A stretch of 17,214 nucleotides of DNA, from NCBI GenBank assembly GCA_946482335.1, contig CAMLRG010000119.1, positions 1 through 17,214 on the forward strand. Direction: 5' to 3'. Within the stretch, counting starts at the first letter, position 1. Every line of letters begins with the position of its first letter. Below the pieces are notes generated by a model. It was given only the letters and a program-made list of their open reading frames with translations, was not told where the DNA came from and did no database searches. The position numbers and the translations under genes were made by a program. This document shows, piece by piece, positions 7,146 through 16,245 of the stretch. The DNA is from an uncultured Duganella sp. Its GTDB lineage: Bacteria; Pseudomonadota; Gammaproteobacteria; Burkholderiales; Burkholderiaceae.

Positions 7146-8414
7146 ATGTCCCACTTCGAATACCAGAATGGCGTGCTGCACGCCGAAGGCGTCGCGCTCA
7201 ATGCCATCGCAGAAACCCACGGCACCCCCGCCTACGTTTATTCCAAATCCCAGCTGACCGAGAACTTCGACGCCTACGCCAACGCCTGCGCCGGCCGCGA
7301 CGCGCTGGTGTGCTATGCGATGAAGGCCAACTCCAACCTCGCCATCCTGGATTTGCTGGCACGTCGCGGCGCCGGTTTCGACATCGTGTCGGGCGGCGAA
7401 CTGCTGCGCGTGATTGCCGCCGGCGGCGACCCGAAGAAGGTGATCTTCTCGGGCGTCGGCAAGAGCGTGGAAGAAATGCGCCTGGCCCTGGACCACGACA
7501 TCCTGTGCTTCAACGTCGAGTCGATCCCCGAACTGCACCGCCTGAACGAAGTGGCCGGCGCCATGGGCAAAAAGGCGCGCGTGTCGCTGCGCGTGAACCC
7601 GAACGTGGATCCCAAGACCCATCCCTACATCGCCACCGGCCTGAAGGCCAGCAAGTTCGGCGTTGCCTTCGACGATGCGCTGGAAACTTACCGCGCCGCC
7701 GCCAAGCTGCCGCACCTGGACGTGTCCGGCATTGACTGCCATATCGGCTCCCAGTTGCTGGACGACCAGCCGCTGCTGGAAGCCCTGGACCGCCTCATCG
7801 AATTGATCGACGCCCTGGGTGCCGAAGGCATCCACCTGCACCACCTGGACATGGGTGGCGGCCTGGGTATCGATTATGGCGATGGCGCCCCGGTGGCGGT
7901 TGGCGATTACGTCGCACGCATCTTCAAGCGCATCGATGCCTGGCGCACCGAAAAGCATGGCGGCGTGCCGATCAAGGTGATCTTCGAACCGGGCCGCTCC
8001 ATCGTCGGCAATGCCGGCGTGCTGCTGACCCGCGTGGAGTTCATCAAGCATGGCGAGGAAAAGAATTTCTGCATCGTCGATGCGGCCATGAACGATATGG
8101 CGCGTCCGGCGATGTACCAGGCGTGGATGGATATGCAGCCGGTGGTGAAGAGCGATGCCGCCAGCGCCATGTTCGACGTGGTGGGGCCGATCTGCGAGTC
8201 GGGCGACTGGCTGGCGCGCGACCGCGAACTCAACGTCGGGCCTGGCGACCTGCTGGTGATGAAGACTGCCGGGGCCTACGGCATGACCATGGCATCGAAC
8301 TACAATACCCGCGGCCGCGCAGTGGAGCTGATGGTTGACGGCGACAAGGTGCACGTGGTGCGGCAGCGCGAGAATCCGGCTGACCTGTTTGCGCTGGAGT
8401 CGGTGCTTCGCTGA
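7146..8414 (+). CDS. lysA: LysA, diaminopimelate decarboxylase
   Basis: PLP enzyme that converts meso-diaminopimelate to L-lysine, the last step of the pathway. The 422-residue product is full length. The PLP lysine is K60 in CYAMKANSN. Further family motifs are HIGSQ (199-203), DMGGGLGIDYG (235-245) for the phosphate, EPGR (281-284), and CESGDWLA (350-357), whose Cys350 comes from the partner subunit in the dimer; GAYGMTMASNYN (376-387) lies near the end. The ATG at 7146 is four bases after the lptM stop and lacks a clear ribosome site of its own, so it is probably translated together with lptM. The fold is an alpha/beta barrel plus a beta domain. Confidence 0.97.
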   Translation: MSHFEYQNGVLHAEGVALNAIAETHGTPAYVYSKSQLTENFDAYANACAGRDALVCYAMKANSNLAILDLLARRGAGFDIVSGGELLRVIAAGGDPKKVIFSGVGKSVEEMRLALDHDILCFNVESIPELHRLNEVAGAMGKKARVSLRVNPNVDPKTHPYIATGLKASKFGVAFDDALETYRAAAKLPHLDVSGIDCHIGSQLLDDQPLLEALDRLIELIDALGAEGIHLHHLDMGGGLGIDYGDGAPVAVGDYVARIFKRIDAWRTEKHGGVPIKVIFEPGRSIVGNAGVLLTRVEFIKHGEEKNFCIVDAAMNDMARPAMYQAWMDMQPVVKSDAASAMFDVVGPICESGDWLARDRELNVGPGDLLVMKTAGAYGMTMASNYNTRGRAVELMVDGDKVHVVRQRENPADLFALESVLR

Positions 8415-8424
8415 CCCGGTCAGT

Positions 8425-9069
8425 TCATAGGGGGTCTGACCCTTGGGTCTGACTCCGGTTTACCGGTTTCACAGCACGTCCCCACCAAGCCCGCACCCCC
8501 AGCAGCACAAGCACGATCACGCCAAACAGGATCGGCTTATCGAAATCATGCTTCCCCGCCCGCATCCACCAGAAGTGCAGGATGCCCAGCGGGGCGATCA
8601 CATATACCAGCTTATGCAGCATCTGCCAGCGCTTGCCTCCCAGGCGCCGCACCATGGCATTGGTGCTGGTCACCGCCAGCGGCACCAGCAGCACGAAGGC
8701 GGTAAAGCCGACGGTAATGAACGGCCGCTTGGCGACATCCTTCAGCATCTCCTGCACGTCGAAGAAATGGTCGAACCACAGGAAGGTGGTGAAGTGCAGC
8801 AGCGCATAGAAAAAGGCATACAAGCCCATCATGCGCCGCAGCTTGAGCACCCAGTTCCAGCCCGACAGCCTGCGCAGCGGCGTCACCGCCAGCGTGATGC
8901 ACAGGAAGTACAACGTCCACGACCCCGTATTGCGCGTAATGTACTGCAGCGGCTCCACCAGCTGGTCGGTCGCCACCAGATAAACCAGGGCAAAAAACGG
9001 CACCAGCGCCAGCACGAAGGCGGTGGCCTTGATCGCCATCAGCTGGCGCGGCGACGGGGTGAATGCCAT
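8425..9069 (-). CDS. msrQ: MsrQ, haem-b membrane subunit of the MsrPQ system
   Basis: Inner-membrane cytochrome b (formerly YedZ) that passes electrons from the respiratory chain to periplasmic MsrP. The 214-residue product starts at ATG 9069-9067, sharing one base with the msrP stop (TGATG). About six membrane segments are visible, at roughly 13-32, 50-66, 81-98, 118-134, 152-168 and 179-196. Candidate haem-ligand histidines are H92 (ALLHF), H152 (MLHKLVYV) and H165 (LGILHFWW). The last 14 residues (KPVNRSQTQGSDPL) are the translation of repeat element B rather than a conserved part of the family. A much longer in-frame opening upstream lies inside msrP and is not used. Confidence 0.93.
   Translation of the reverse strand: MAFTPSPRQLMAIKATAFVLALVPFFALVYLVATDQLVEPLQYITRNTGSWTLYFLCITLAVTPLRRLSGWNWVLKLRRMMGLYAFFYALLHFTTFLWFDHFFDVQEMLKDVAKRPFITVGFTAFVLLVPLAVTSTNAMVRRLGGKRWQMLHKLVYVIAPLGILHFWWMRAGKHDFDKPILFGVIVLVLLGVRAWWGRAVKPVNRSQTQGSDPL
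8430..8469. repeat. REP-like hairpin repeat B between lysA and msrQ
   Basis: The stem is GGGGTCTGACCC (8431-8442) against GGGTCTGACTCC (8445-8456), with one T-T mismatch and one G-T pair; the two-base gap means the innermost pairs must open. GGTTTACCGGTTT (8457-8469) follows. Read on the minus strand it is AAACCGGTAAACCGG followed by AGTCAGACCC, clearly the same family as A and C. It begins 15 bases after the lysA stop and lies inside the 3' end of msrQ, whose last 14 codons it encodes. A role in ending transcripts of two facing genes is likely but not shown. Confidence 0.8.
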
Positions 9070-9998
9070 CAGTAGAACTTTTTCAGATCCATGCCGGAAT
9101 ACAGCGAAGCGACGTCGCTGTAACCGTTGAACATCAGCGTCTTGCGCTTGCGCGTGAAGAAGCCATCCTCGCCGATGCGGCGCTCCGTGGCCTGCGACCA
9201 GCGCGGATGGTCGACCTCGGGATTCACGTTCGAATAAAAGCCGTACTCGTTGGGCGCCGACTTGTTCCAGGAAGTGCGCGGCATGTCGCGCACGAAGCGG
9301 ATCTTCACGATGGACTTGGCCGACTTGAAGCCGTACTTCCACGGCACCACCATGCGCACCGGCGCCCCGTTCTGGTTCGGCAGCACTTCGCCATACATGC
9401 CCAGCGTCAGCAGGGCCAGCGGATGGTTGGCTTCGTCGATGCGCAAGCCTTCCACGTATGGCCAGTCCAGCACGCGGCTGCCGATGCCCGGCATCTGCTT
9501 GCGGTCGGCCAGGGTGACGAATTCGACGAACTTGGCATTGCCGGTCGGTTCGACCTTCTTGATCAACTCCGAGAAGGAATAGCCGATCCACGGGATCACC
9601 ATCGACCAGCCTTCCACGCAACGCAGGCGGTAGATGCGCTCTTCCAGCGGCGCCAGCTTGAGCAGGCTGTCGATGTCGAGCGTCATCGGCTTTTTCACCT
9701 CGCCTTCGATCTGCACCGTCCAGGGACGCGTGCGCAGCGAATGCGCGTTCTCGGCCGGATCCGACTTGTCGGTGCCGAACTCGTAGAAGTTGTTGTAGCT
9801 GGTGGCGTCCTTGTAGTCCGTCTGCTTTTCCATCACGGCGAAAGCGGCATTGCGCTTGGCCGGCAGTTTGGCGAGCCCGCCACCCTGTGCCTGGGCCAGC
9901 TCGGGGCCGAGGATGGCGCCCGCCGCCGCCAGCTTGATGAACTTGCGGCGCGACTCGAACACTTCGCGCGGTGTGATTTCGGAAGGAAGGATCAGCAT
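9069..9998 (-). CDS. msrP: MsrP, periplasmic molybdopterin methionine sulfoxide reductase
   Basis: Catalytic subunit (formerly YedY) that repairs oxidised methionines in envelope proteins. The 309-residue product has a twin-arginine signal, [16 protein letters not shown], with R17-R18 and a probable cut after A37 (AQA), so it is exported folded with its cofactor. The sulfite-oxidase-like fold carries [15 protein letters not shown], with Cys127 as the molybdenum ligand, then [18 protein letters not shown] and the C-terminal [27 protein letters not shown] lies about eight bases before the ATG. The 63 bases between this gene and the ccsB stop hold no obvious terminator and only weak promoter-like sequence, so msrPQ may have its own promoter or be read from ccsB. 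Confidence 0.95.
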   Translation of the reverse strand: MLILPSEITPREVFESRRKFIKLAAAGAILGPELAQAQGGGLAKLPAKRNAAFAVMEKQTDYKDATSYNNFYEFGTDKSDPAENAHSLRTRPWTVQIEGEVKKPMTLDIDSLLKLAPLEERIYRLRCVEGWSMVIPWIGYSFSELIKKVEPTGNAKFVEFVTLADRKQMPGIGSRVLDWPYVEGLRIDEANHPLALLTLGMYGEVLPNQNGAPVRMVVPWKYGFKSAKSIVKIRFVRDMPRTSWNKSAPNEYGFYSNVNPEVDHPRWSQATERRIGEDGFFTRKRKTLMFNGYSDVASLYSGMDLKKFY

Positions 9999-10061
9999 GG
10001 TCAGCTCCAGGACTGGTGCAAGGTAATAGCTAAACCTTACACCAGTTTGCTGAAGCCGATA

Positions 10062-11381
10062 TTAAAGCTTGCCGTAGGAATGCAGGCCGGACAGGAACAT
10101 GTTCACGCCGAGGAAGGCGAAGGTGGTGACCACCAGGCCGACCACGGCCCACCAGGCGGCGGCCTTGCCGCGCAGGCCGGACATGAGGCGCATGTGGAGC
10201 CAGGCGGCATAGTTCAGCCAGACGATCAGGGCCCAGGTTTCTTTCGGATCCCACGACCAGTAACCGCCCCAGGCTTCCGCCGCCCACAGGGCGCCCAGGA
10301 TGGTGGCGATGGTGAAGAAGGCGAAGCCGATCGAAATCGCCTTGTACATCACGTCTTCCAGCACTTCGCCGCTTGGCAGGCGGTCGACGAACTTGCCGCG
10401 CACCAGGTTGACCACGGCGAACAAGACCACCAGGGCGCCGACCTTGCTGCTCATCTGGCCCAGCGCGGCCATGGTCGACTCCTGTGCGCCGCCGATGAAG
10501 CCGACCAGCCAGGACGCCGCCACGATGGCAAGCGGCGCCACCACCAGCGCCAGCCACAGGGTGCGCGATTCTTCATACTTGAGCAGGTAAGCCCAGGCCA
10601 CCATCGACGCCAGGGCGAAGGTGCCATAGCCGATGAAATTGGCCGGCACGTGGATCTTCATCCACCAGCTTTGCAGGGCTGGCACCAGCGGCTGGATTTC
10701 CGAGGCGCCGCGCGCCACCGTGTACCACAGCAGGAAGCCGACGGCAGCCGAGATCACCAGTAGTACGAAGGGGCCCAGGGCGCGGGTGGCATAGTGCTCT
10801 TCGTAGTACAGGTAGAACATCGCCGTAATCAGCGAGAACAGGATGAACACTTCGTACAGGTTCGAGATCGGGATGTGGCCGACGTCGGCGCCGATCAGGT
10901 AGGACTCGTACCAGCGCACCAGCATGCCGGTCACGCCCAGCACTACGGCCGCCCAGCACAGTTTGGAACCCAGGGCGCCACCCAGCGCCGAACGGGTGAA
11001 CAGGCCGCCCCAGTAGAACAGGGTGGACAGGAAGAACAGGGTGCTCATCCACAGGATCGCGGACTGGCTCGACAGCATGTACTTGAGGAAGAAGCGCGTA
11101 TCCGCCGCCGCCAGCTGGCCGCCATACAGGCCGACCGCCGCCAATGCCAGCGCGAACGATAGCGGCATCAGCCAGCGCAGCGGCTTCCAGTACCAGCCCA
11201 GCGCGGCGAAACAGGGCGCCGAGGCCAGCAGGATGACCTTTTCGTAGATGTCCATATAGGCGCCGAAGCGGCTGAACGCGTACAGCGCGCCCGCGCCCAG
11301 GGCCAGGGCAAACAGCCAGTCGAAGGCGCCCAAGCGCTTGAAATAGCCCGGCTGCTGGGCATAGATTTGTGTTGCTTCCAT
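10062..11381 (-). CDS. ccsB: CcsB (CcsA/CcmC-like), System II cytochrome c haem handling protein
   Basis: Polytopic membrane protein that, with ResB, forms the System II cytochrome c synthase: it carries haem to the periplasmic face and joins it to CXXCH motifs. The 439-residue product has many hydrophobic segments and the tryptophan-rich haem-binding motif WGGYWSWDPKETW (371-383). Histidines in typical positions are H169 (GHIPISNLYE), H244 (KIHVPANFIGYG), H396 (WLHMR) and H434 (GLHSYG). The start at 11381 has GGGAG about eight bases upstream. The gene begins 27 bases after the resB stop, so the two are surely one operon. Some databases call this family CcsA. Confidence 0.93.
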   Translation of the reverse strand: MEATQIYAQQPGYFKRLGAFDWLFALALGAGALYAFSRFGAYMDIYEKVILLASAPCFAALGWYWKPLRWLMPLSFALALAAVGLYGGQLAAADTRFFLKYMLSSQSAILWMSTLFFLSTLFYWGGLFTRSALGGALGSKLCWAAVVLGVTGMLVRWYESYLIGADVGHIPISNLYEVFILFSLITAMFYLYYEEHYATRALGPFVLLVISAAVGFLLWYTVARGASEIQPLVPALQSWWMKIHVPANFIGYGTFALASMVAWAYLLKYEESRTLWLALVVAPLAIVAASWLVGFIGGAQESTMAALGQMSSKVGALVVLFAVVNLVRGKFVDRLPSGEVLEDVMYKAISIGFAFFTIATILGALWAAEAWGGYWSWDPKETWALIVWLNYAAWLHMRLMSGLRGKAAAWWAVVGLVVTTFAFLGVNMFLSGLHSYGKL

Positions 11382-11408
11382 ATGCTTTCTCCCAAACCTG
11401 GCAACAGC

Positions 11409-13508
11409 TTACGCCGATTGCGGCAGTTTTTCCTTCAATTCCGTGAATTCCTTCTCGAAGTCCAGCGTCTTGCGCTGGGTGCTCATGGCCATCAGGGCCT
11501 CGGCACCAGCGGTGCCATCGGCGCCATCCTTGATCCACACCCAGACCCGGCGCTCGCGGACGTAGAACATCGCGAATACGCCCAGCACCAGCAGCAGGCA
11601 GCCAAGGTACACGATGGTCTTGCCCGGCGAACGCGTCACCTGGAATACCGATGCCTTGATCTCGGTGAACTCGTCCAGTTGCAGGTAGACCGGTGCGCCG
11701 TAGAAGAAGCTGTCCGACAAGGCATTGGTGGCCAGCTGCAGGAAGCGGCCATGCTTTTCATCCATCGCGGCGGCGGGCTTGCCGTCCTTGCCGCGCGCAG
11801 CCTGCCACAGTTCCCACATGGTACCGTTCAGGATCTTGAGGAAGATCTCGGCAGCCTTGGTCTGTTCGGCCTGCGGCACCTTCTCCAGGAAGCGGCTGAT
11901 GGCGAAGAAGCCGGCACCCTTGTCGTCGCCGGCAAAGATTTCCAGGCCCTTCAGCGCCGAGGCTTCCAGCTGCGAGCGCAAGGCATCGCCGGCCTTCGAC
12001 TGCGGCATGGCGCGCGCGGCGTAGCGTTCGGCGGCCTGTTGGCGCAGGGCCGGGTCCTGCAGGGCGGCGCGCAGGCGCATCCACTCGCGCACGCTGTGCT
12101 CGTCGTCGGCCGGGATGCGCAGGTAGCTGAACGGGTCGGCCGGGCTGGCGCGCACGCCGGCCAGGAACACGGTATCGCCCTCGATGGTCACCGGCTGCAT
12201 ATAGTTCTGGTATTCGCGCGCCTGGCCGGTCTTGTCGCGCAGCTTGTACTGCACCGACGGGCCGACGTTCTTCAAGTCCTTGTTATGGGCGGTCTTGGCG
12301 GCCGAGCCCAGTTGCTTGTCCAGGCTGCGGGCAAACGATTCGTTCAGGCTCTCGCCCTTGGTCACGGCGCGCGCATCCTGGCCGCTGATATTCTCCACGT
12401 TGAAGGGGCGGAAATCGCTCCACTCCACCGTATATTCATCATTCAGTTTGGTGGAGCCATTGACCTCGCCTTCCATGTTGAAGGTGGTGGTGCCGGTGCC
12501 CTTCATCGGGTGGCCAAGCAGTTTCAGTTTGCTGCCGCCATCTTCGAAGGAAGACTGGTAGATCGCGACGCCTTCAAAGATCAGCGGCTTGTTCACTTCC
12601 ACCACTGCGTCGACTGTCTTGCCGGTGTCGTTGGAACGCACCGTCACATGGCTGGCGAACAGCTTCGGCATGCCGGTGCTATAGAAGTCGATATCGAATT
12701 TCTTGAGCTGGATCGTGAACGGCAAGTCCTGCAGCAGCACGCCATCGGGGCGTGGCAGGATGGCGGTATTGCCGGCCGTGCCTTCCGGCAGCGCGATATT
12801 GCCGCGGTAAGTCGGGTTGTGCACACCCAGGCGGTGCTGGGCCGGGATATCGGCGATCAGGCCGGTGCCGCCGAAGGCGGTCTTACCCAGCAGCCATTGC
12901 TGGAAGCGGATCGGCAGGTCGGAATCGAGCATGCCGCCCACCAGGATGATGACGATGGAGCTGTGCGCAAAGATATAGCCGAATTTGTTGCCGGCCCCGC
13001 GCCTGGCCGCCACCAGGGTCGCGCCATCCTTCTCGATGGCCTTGGTGGCATAACCCGCATGGCCCAGGCGCTGCATCACTTGTGCCGCCAGTTCGGTGCG
13101 CGCCAGCGGCGAGCTCCAGTGGTTCTTGTGGTGGAAGTTGTTGAGCGATTGCTCGCGCACCTTTTCACGCCAGCTGCGCATATCCTTCAGCATTTTCGGC
13201 GTATTGTGCACGATGCACAGCGTGGTCGACACCACCAGCAAGCCCACCAGGGAAACGAACCACCAGGTCGAATAAATCGCGTACAGCCCCAGCTTGCCGA
13301 ACACTTCGAACCAGAACGGGCCGAACTGGTTGATGTAATCGCCCATCGGCTTGTTCTGCTGCATGATGGTGCCGATCACGGCGGCGAGCGAAATAATGAC
13401 CAGCATGGCGATGGCAAACCGCATCGAAGACAGCAGCTCGACAGTCTCGGCCACGGCGCCACGCCGATTGCGCAGCTGGATTCCGGAAGTGCTTGGGGCG
13501 TCGCTCAT
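11409..13508 (-). CDS. resB: ResB (Ccs1), System II cytochrome c maturation protein
   Basis: Partner of CcsB in the System II cytochrome c synthase. The 699-residue product has membrane segments at about 31-50 (FAIAMLVIISLAAVIGTIM), 74-97 and 176-193 (with AHSSIVIILVGG, His182). A very large periplasmic domain (about 200-625) follows, then a last membrane segment at about 631-650 (IVYLGCLLLVLGVFAMFYV) and a charged cytoplasmic tail. This layout is the ResB/Ccs1 pattern. The ribosome site before ATG 13508 is weak. The gene starts only 32 bases after a strong terminator behind cytochrome c4, so its promoter must be very compact or it is reached by read-through. Confidence 0.93.
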   Translation of the reverse strand: MSDAPSTSGIQLRNRRGAVAETVELLSSMRFAIAMLVIISLAAVIGTIMQQNKPMGDYINQFGPFWFEVFGKLGLYAIYSTWWFVSLVGLLVVSTTLCIVHNTPKMLKDMRSWREKVREQSLNNFHHKNHWSSPLARTELAAQVMQRLGHAGYATKAIEKDGATLVAARRGAGNKFGYIFAHSSIVIILVGGMLDSDLPIRFQQWLLGKTAFGGTGLIADIPAQHRLGVHNPTYRGNIALPEGTAGNTAILPRPDGVLLQDLPFTIQLKKFDIDFYSTGMPKLFASHVTVRSNDTGKTVDAVVEVNKPLIFEGVAIYQSSFEDGGSKLKLLGHPMKGTGTTTFNMEGEVNGSTKLNDEYTVEWSDFRPFNVENISGQDARAVTKGESLNESFARSLDKQLGSAAKTAHNKDLKNVGPSVQYKLRDKTGQAREYQNYMQPVTIEGDTVFLAGVRASPADPFSYLRIPADDEHSVREWMRLRAALQDPALRQQAAERYAARAMPQSKAGDALRSQLEASALKGLEIFAGDDKGAGFFAISRFLEKVPQAEQTKAAEIFLKILNGTMWELWQAARGKDGKPAAAMDEKHGRFLQLATNALSDSFFYGAPVYLQLDEFTEIKASVFQVTRSPGKTIVYLGCLLLVLGVFAMFYVRERRVWVWIKDGADGTAGAEALMAMSTQRKTLDFEKEFTELKEKLPQSA

Positions 13509-13539
13509 TACTCAGGAAAAAAGTCAGGAGAATAACAAC

Positions 13540-13573
13540 AAAAAGGGCAGCCTGCTTGCGCGGCCGCCCTTTT
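13540..13573 (-). terminator. Rho-independent terminator after cytochrome c4
   Basis: On the minus strand AAAAGGGC (13573-13566) pairs with GCCCTTTT (13548-13541), with a further GGC/GCC pair inside after one mismatch and a 9-base loop. A run of five T (13544-13540) and then more T-rich sequence follow. This is a textbook intrinsic terminator placed 40 bases after the c4 stop and 32 bases before resB. The A/T arms make it partly symmetrical, but no plus-strand gene ends here. Confidence 0.8.
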
Positions 13574-13583
13574 CATGTCCAGT

Positions 13584-13603
13584 GCCGCCCTGCATCGGGC
13601 GGC
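13584..13603 (-). other. Second hairpin between cytochrome c4 stop and its terminator
   Basis: GCCGCCC (13584-13590), a 6-base loop, GGGCGGC (13597-13603): a perfect 7-base GC stem starting 9 bases after the c4 stop. It has no T-run and precedes the stronger hairpin at 13541-13573. It may protect the 3' end of the c4 message or assist termination. Confidence 0.5.
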
Positions 13604-13612
13604 GCATTGCAA

Positions 13613-14278
13613 TTACTTCAAGCCGGCCATGTAGTCGGCGACCGCTTCGATTTCCTTGTCGGACATGCGGTAAGCGATGGCTTCCATTTCCGGGCTGGAC
13701 TTGCGGGTGCCGGCCTTGAAGGCCTTCAGGGTGGCGATAGTGTAATCCTGGTGCTGGCCGCCGACGCGCGGGTAGGCGGAAGGCATGCCGGCGCCGGCCG
13801 GGCCGTGGCAGGAAGCACAGGCTGGCACGCGGTTTTCAGCGATGCCGCCACGGTAAATCTTCTTGCCCAGTTCGATGGTGTCCTTGTTCTTGGCAGCGCC
13901 AGCCTTGGTCGGCTCGGAAGCCAGGTAAGCGGCGATGTTCTTCTTTTCTTCGTCCGTCAGCGCCTTGGCGAAGGCCGTCATCACGGTGCCTGGACGGGAT
14001 GCGTCGGTGAAGGCCACCAGCTGCTTGTAGACGTAGGCTTCGCCCTGGCCACCCAGCTTCGGGTTCACGGTGATGGTGGAAGCACCCTTGGCGCCGTGGC
14101 AGGACACGCAAGCTGCGATGCCGCGCGCGTTATCACCTTCAGCGTACAGGGTTGCGCCTTTGGCTGGATCAACCTTGGCAGCGGCTGGTGCGTGGGCTTC
14201 GGCGGCGGAGGCCACACCGGAAACGGCCAGCATTGCAACGAACAAGGATTTTACAAATGGCGAAAACGCACGATTCAT
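13613..14278 (-). CDS. Cytochrome c4, dihaem periplasmic electron carrier
   Basis: Two-domain class I cytochrome c that shuttles electrons to terminal oxidases. The 221-residue product has a Sec signal peptide (about 1-25, FVKSLFVAMLAVSGVASAA). Two CXXCH haem sites are present: C57-VS-CH61 and C154-AS-CH158, about 97 residues apart, one per domain. The likely axial methionines are M100 (PGTVMTAFAKALTDEE) and M198 (SPEMEAIAYRMSDKEI). These repeated motifs and the length match cytochrome c4. AGGG lies about nine bases before ATG 14278. It is immediately upstream of resB-ccsB, whose products attach its haems. It ends at a clear terminator. Confidence 0.93.
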   Translation of the reverse strand: MNRAFSPFVKSLFVAMLAVSGVASAAEAHAPAAAKVDPAKGATLYAEGDNARGIAACVSCHGAKGASTITVNPKLGGQGEAYVYKQLVAFTDASRPGTVMTAFAKALTDEEKKNIAAYLASEPTKAGAAKNKDTIELGKKIYRGGIAENRVPACASCHGPAGAGMPSAYPRVGGQHQDYTIATLKAFKAGTRKSSPEMEAIAYRMSDKEIEAVADYMAGLK

Positions 14279-14432
14279 TCAGACACCCTGAGACAAGTAA
14301 ATAATTAGTGGTAAAGAATTCGTTTCCGGCGAATTGCCTCATAAATAGGCAATATGGCGCATGACAACAATTCGTAACCCCTTATTGTACAATAGCTTTC
14401 CTGCTTTATTGCCCCCTTTTTGTTGCTTTCAC
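14279..14432. promoter_or_regulatory. Divergent promoter region cytochrome c4 / engB
   Basis: 154 AT-rich bases between divergent starts, with no gene. The plus strand holds TACAAT (14388-14393), a good -10 box about 40 bases before the engB ATG. It lies inside the perfect 12-base palindrome TATTGTACAATA (14383-14394), so the same -10 is present on the minus strand. TTGTCA on the minus strand (14366-14361) could be a -35 for c4, with only weak -10 candidates after it. The leader before engB is pyrimidine-rich and lacks a clear ribosome site. Confidence 0.4.
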
Positions 14433-16130
<1,698 letters not shown>

Positions 16131-16132
<2 letters not shown>

Positions 16133-16242
16133 ACCGGTAGTACGGTGTCAGGCCCGAAGGGCCTGACACCCCGGGAATGCGACGCGGCCGTTGTACCGTC
16201 GAGGGGTCAGGCCCTTCGGGACTGACCCCGCTTTACCGGTTT
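16131..16242. repeat. Inverted pair of REP-like repeats (element C) between hemB and the symporter gene
   Basis: Two copies face each other. Left copy (16131-16170): AAACCGGTA, then GGTGTCAGGCCC-GAA-GGGCCTGACACC, a perfect 12-base stem. Right copy (16242-16203, minus strand): AAACCGGTAAAGCGG running into GGTCAGTCCC-GAA-GGGCCTGACCCC, a stem with one mismatch. By hand alignment the two 40-base units agree at 34 positions. A 32-base spacer (16171-16202) separates them. The outer arms form an inverted repeat, so the whole unit resembles a REPIN/BIME. The hemB stop lies in the left arm and the facing symporter stop is three bases beyond the right arm. Confidence 0.85.
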
Positions 16243-16245
16243 AAT

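Noticed and set aside
7068..8354. A 428-codon open frame on the minus strand opposite lysA
   Set aside because: Antisense shadow of lysA with His/Gln/Ala-rich composition and no motif.
8425..9621. A longer MsrQ starting near 9621
   Set aside because: The extra 184 codons lie inside msrP in another frame; the ATG at 9069 overlaps the msrP stop and begins a family-like MsrQ.
9063..10763. A 566-codon open frame on the plus strand across msrP and the end of ccsB
   Set aside because: It spans two real minus-strand genes and the gap between them, has shadow-like composition and no domain; MsrP and CcsB are unmistakable on the other strand.
11367..13535. A 722-codon open frame on the plus strand opposite resB
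   Set aside because: It mirrors resB exactly, is rich in His, Arg, Gln and Gly, has no recognisable motif, and is the usual antisense shadow in GC-rich coding DNA. The minus strand carries a clear ResB.
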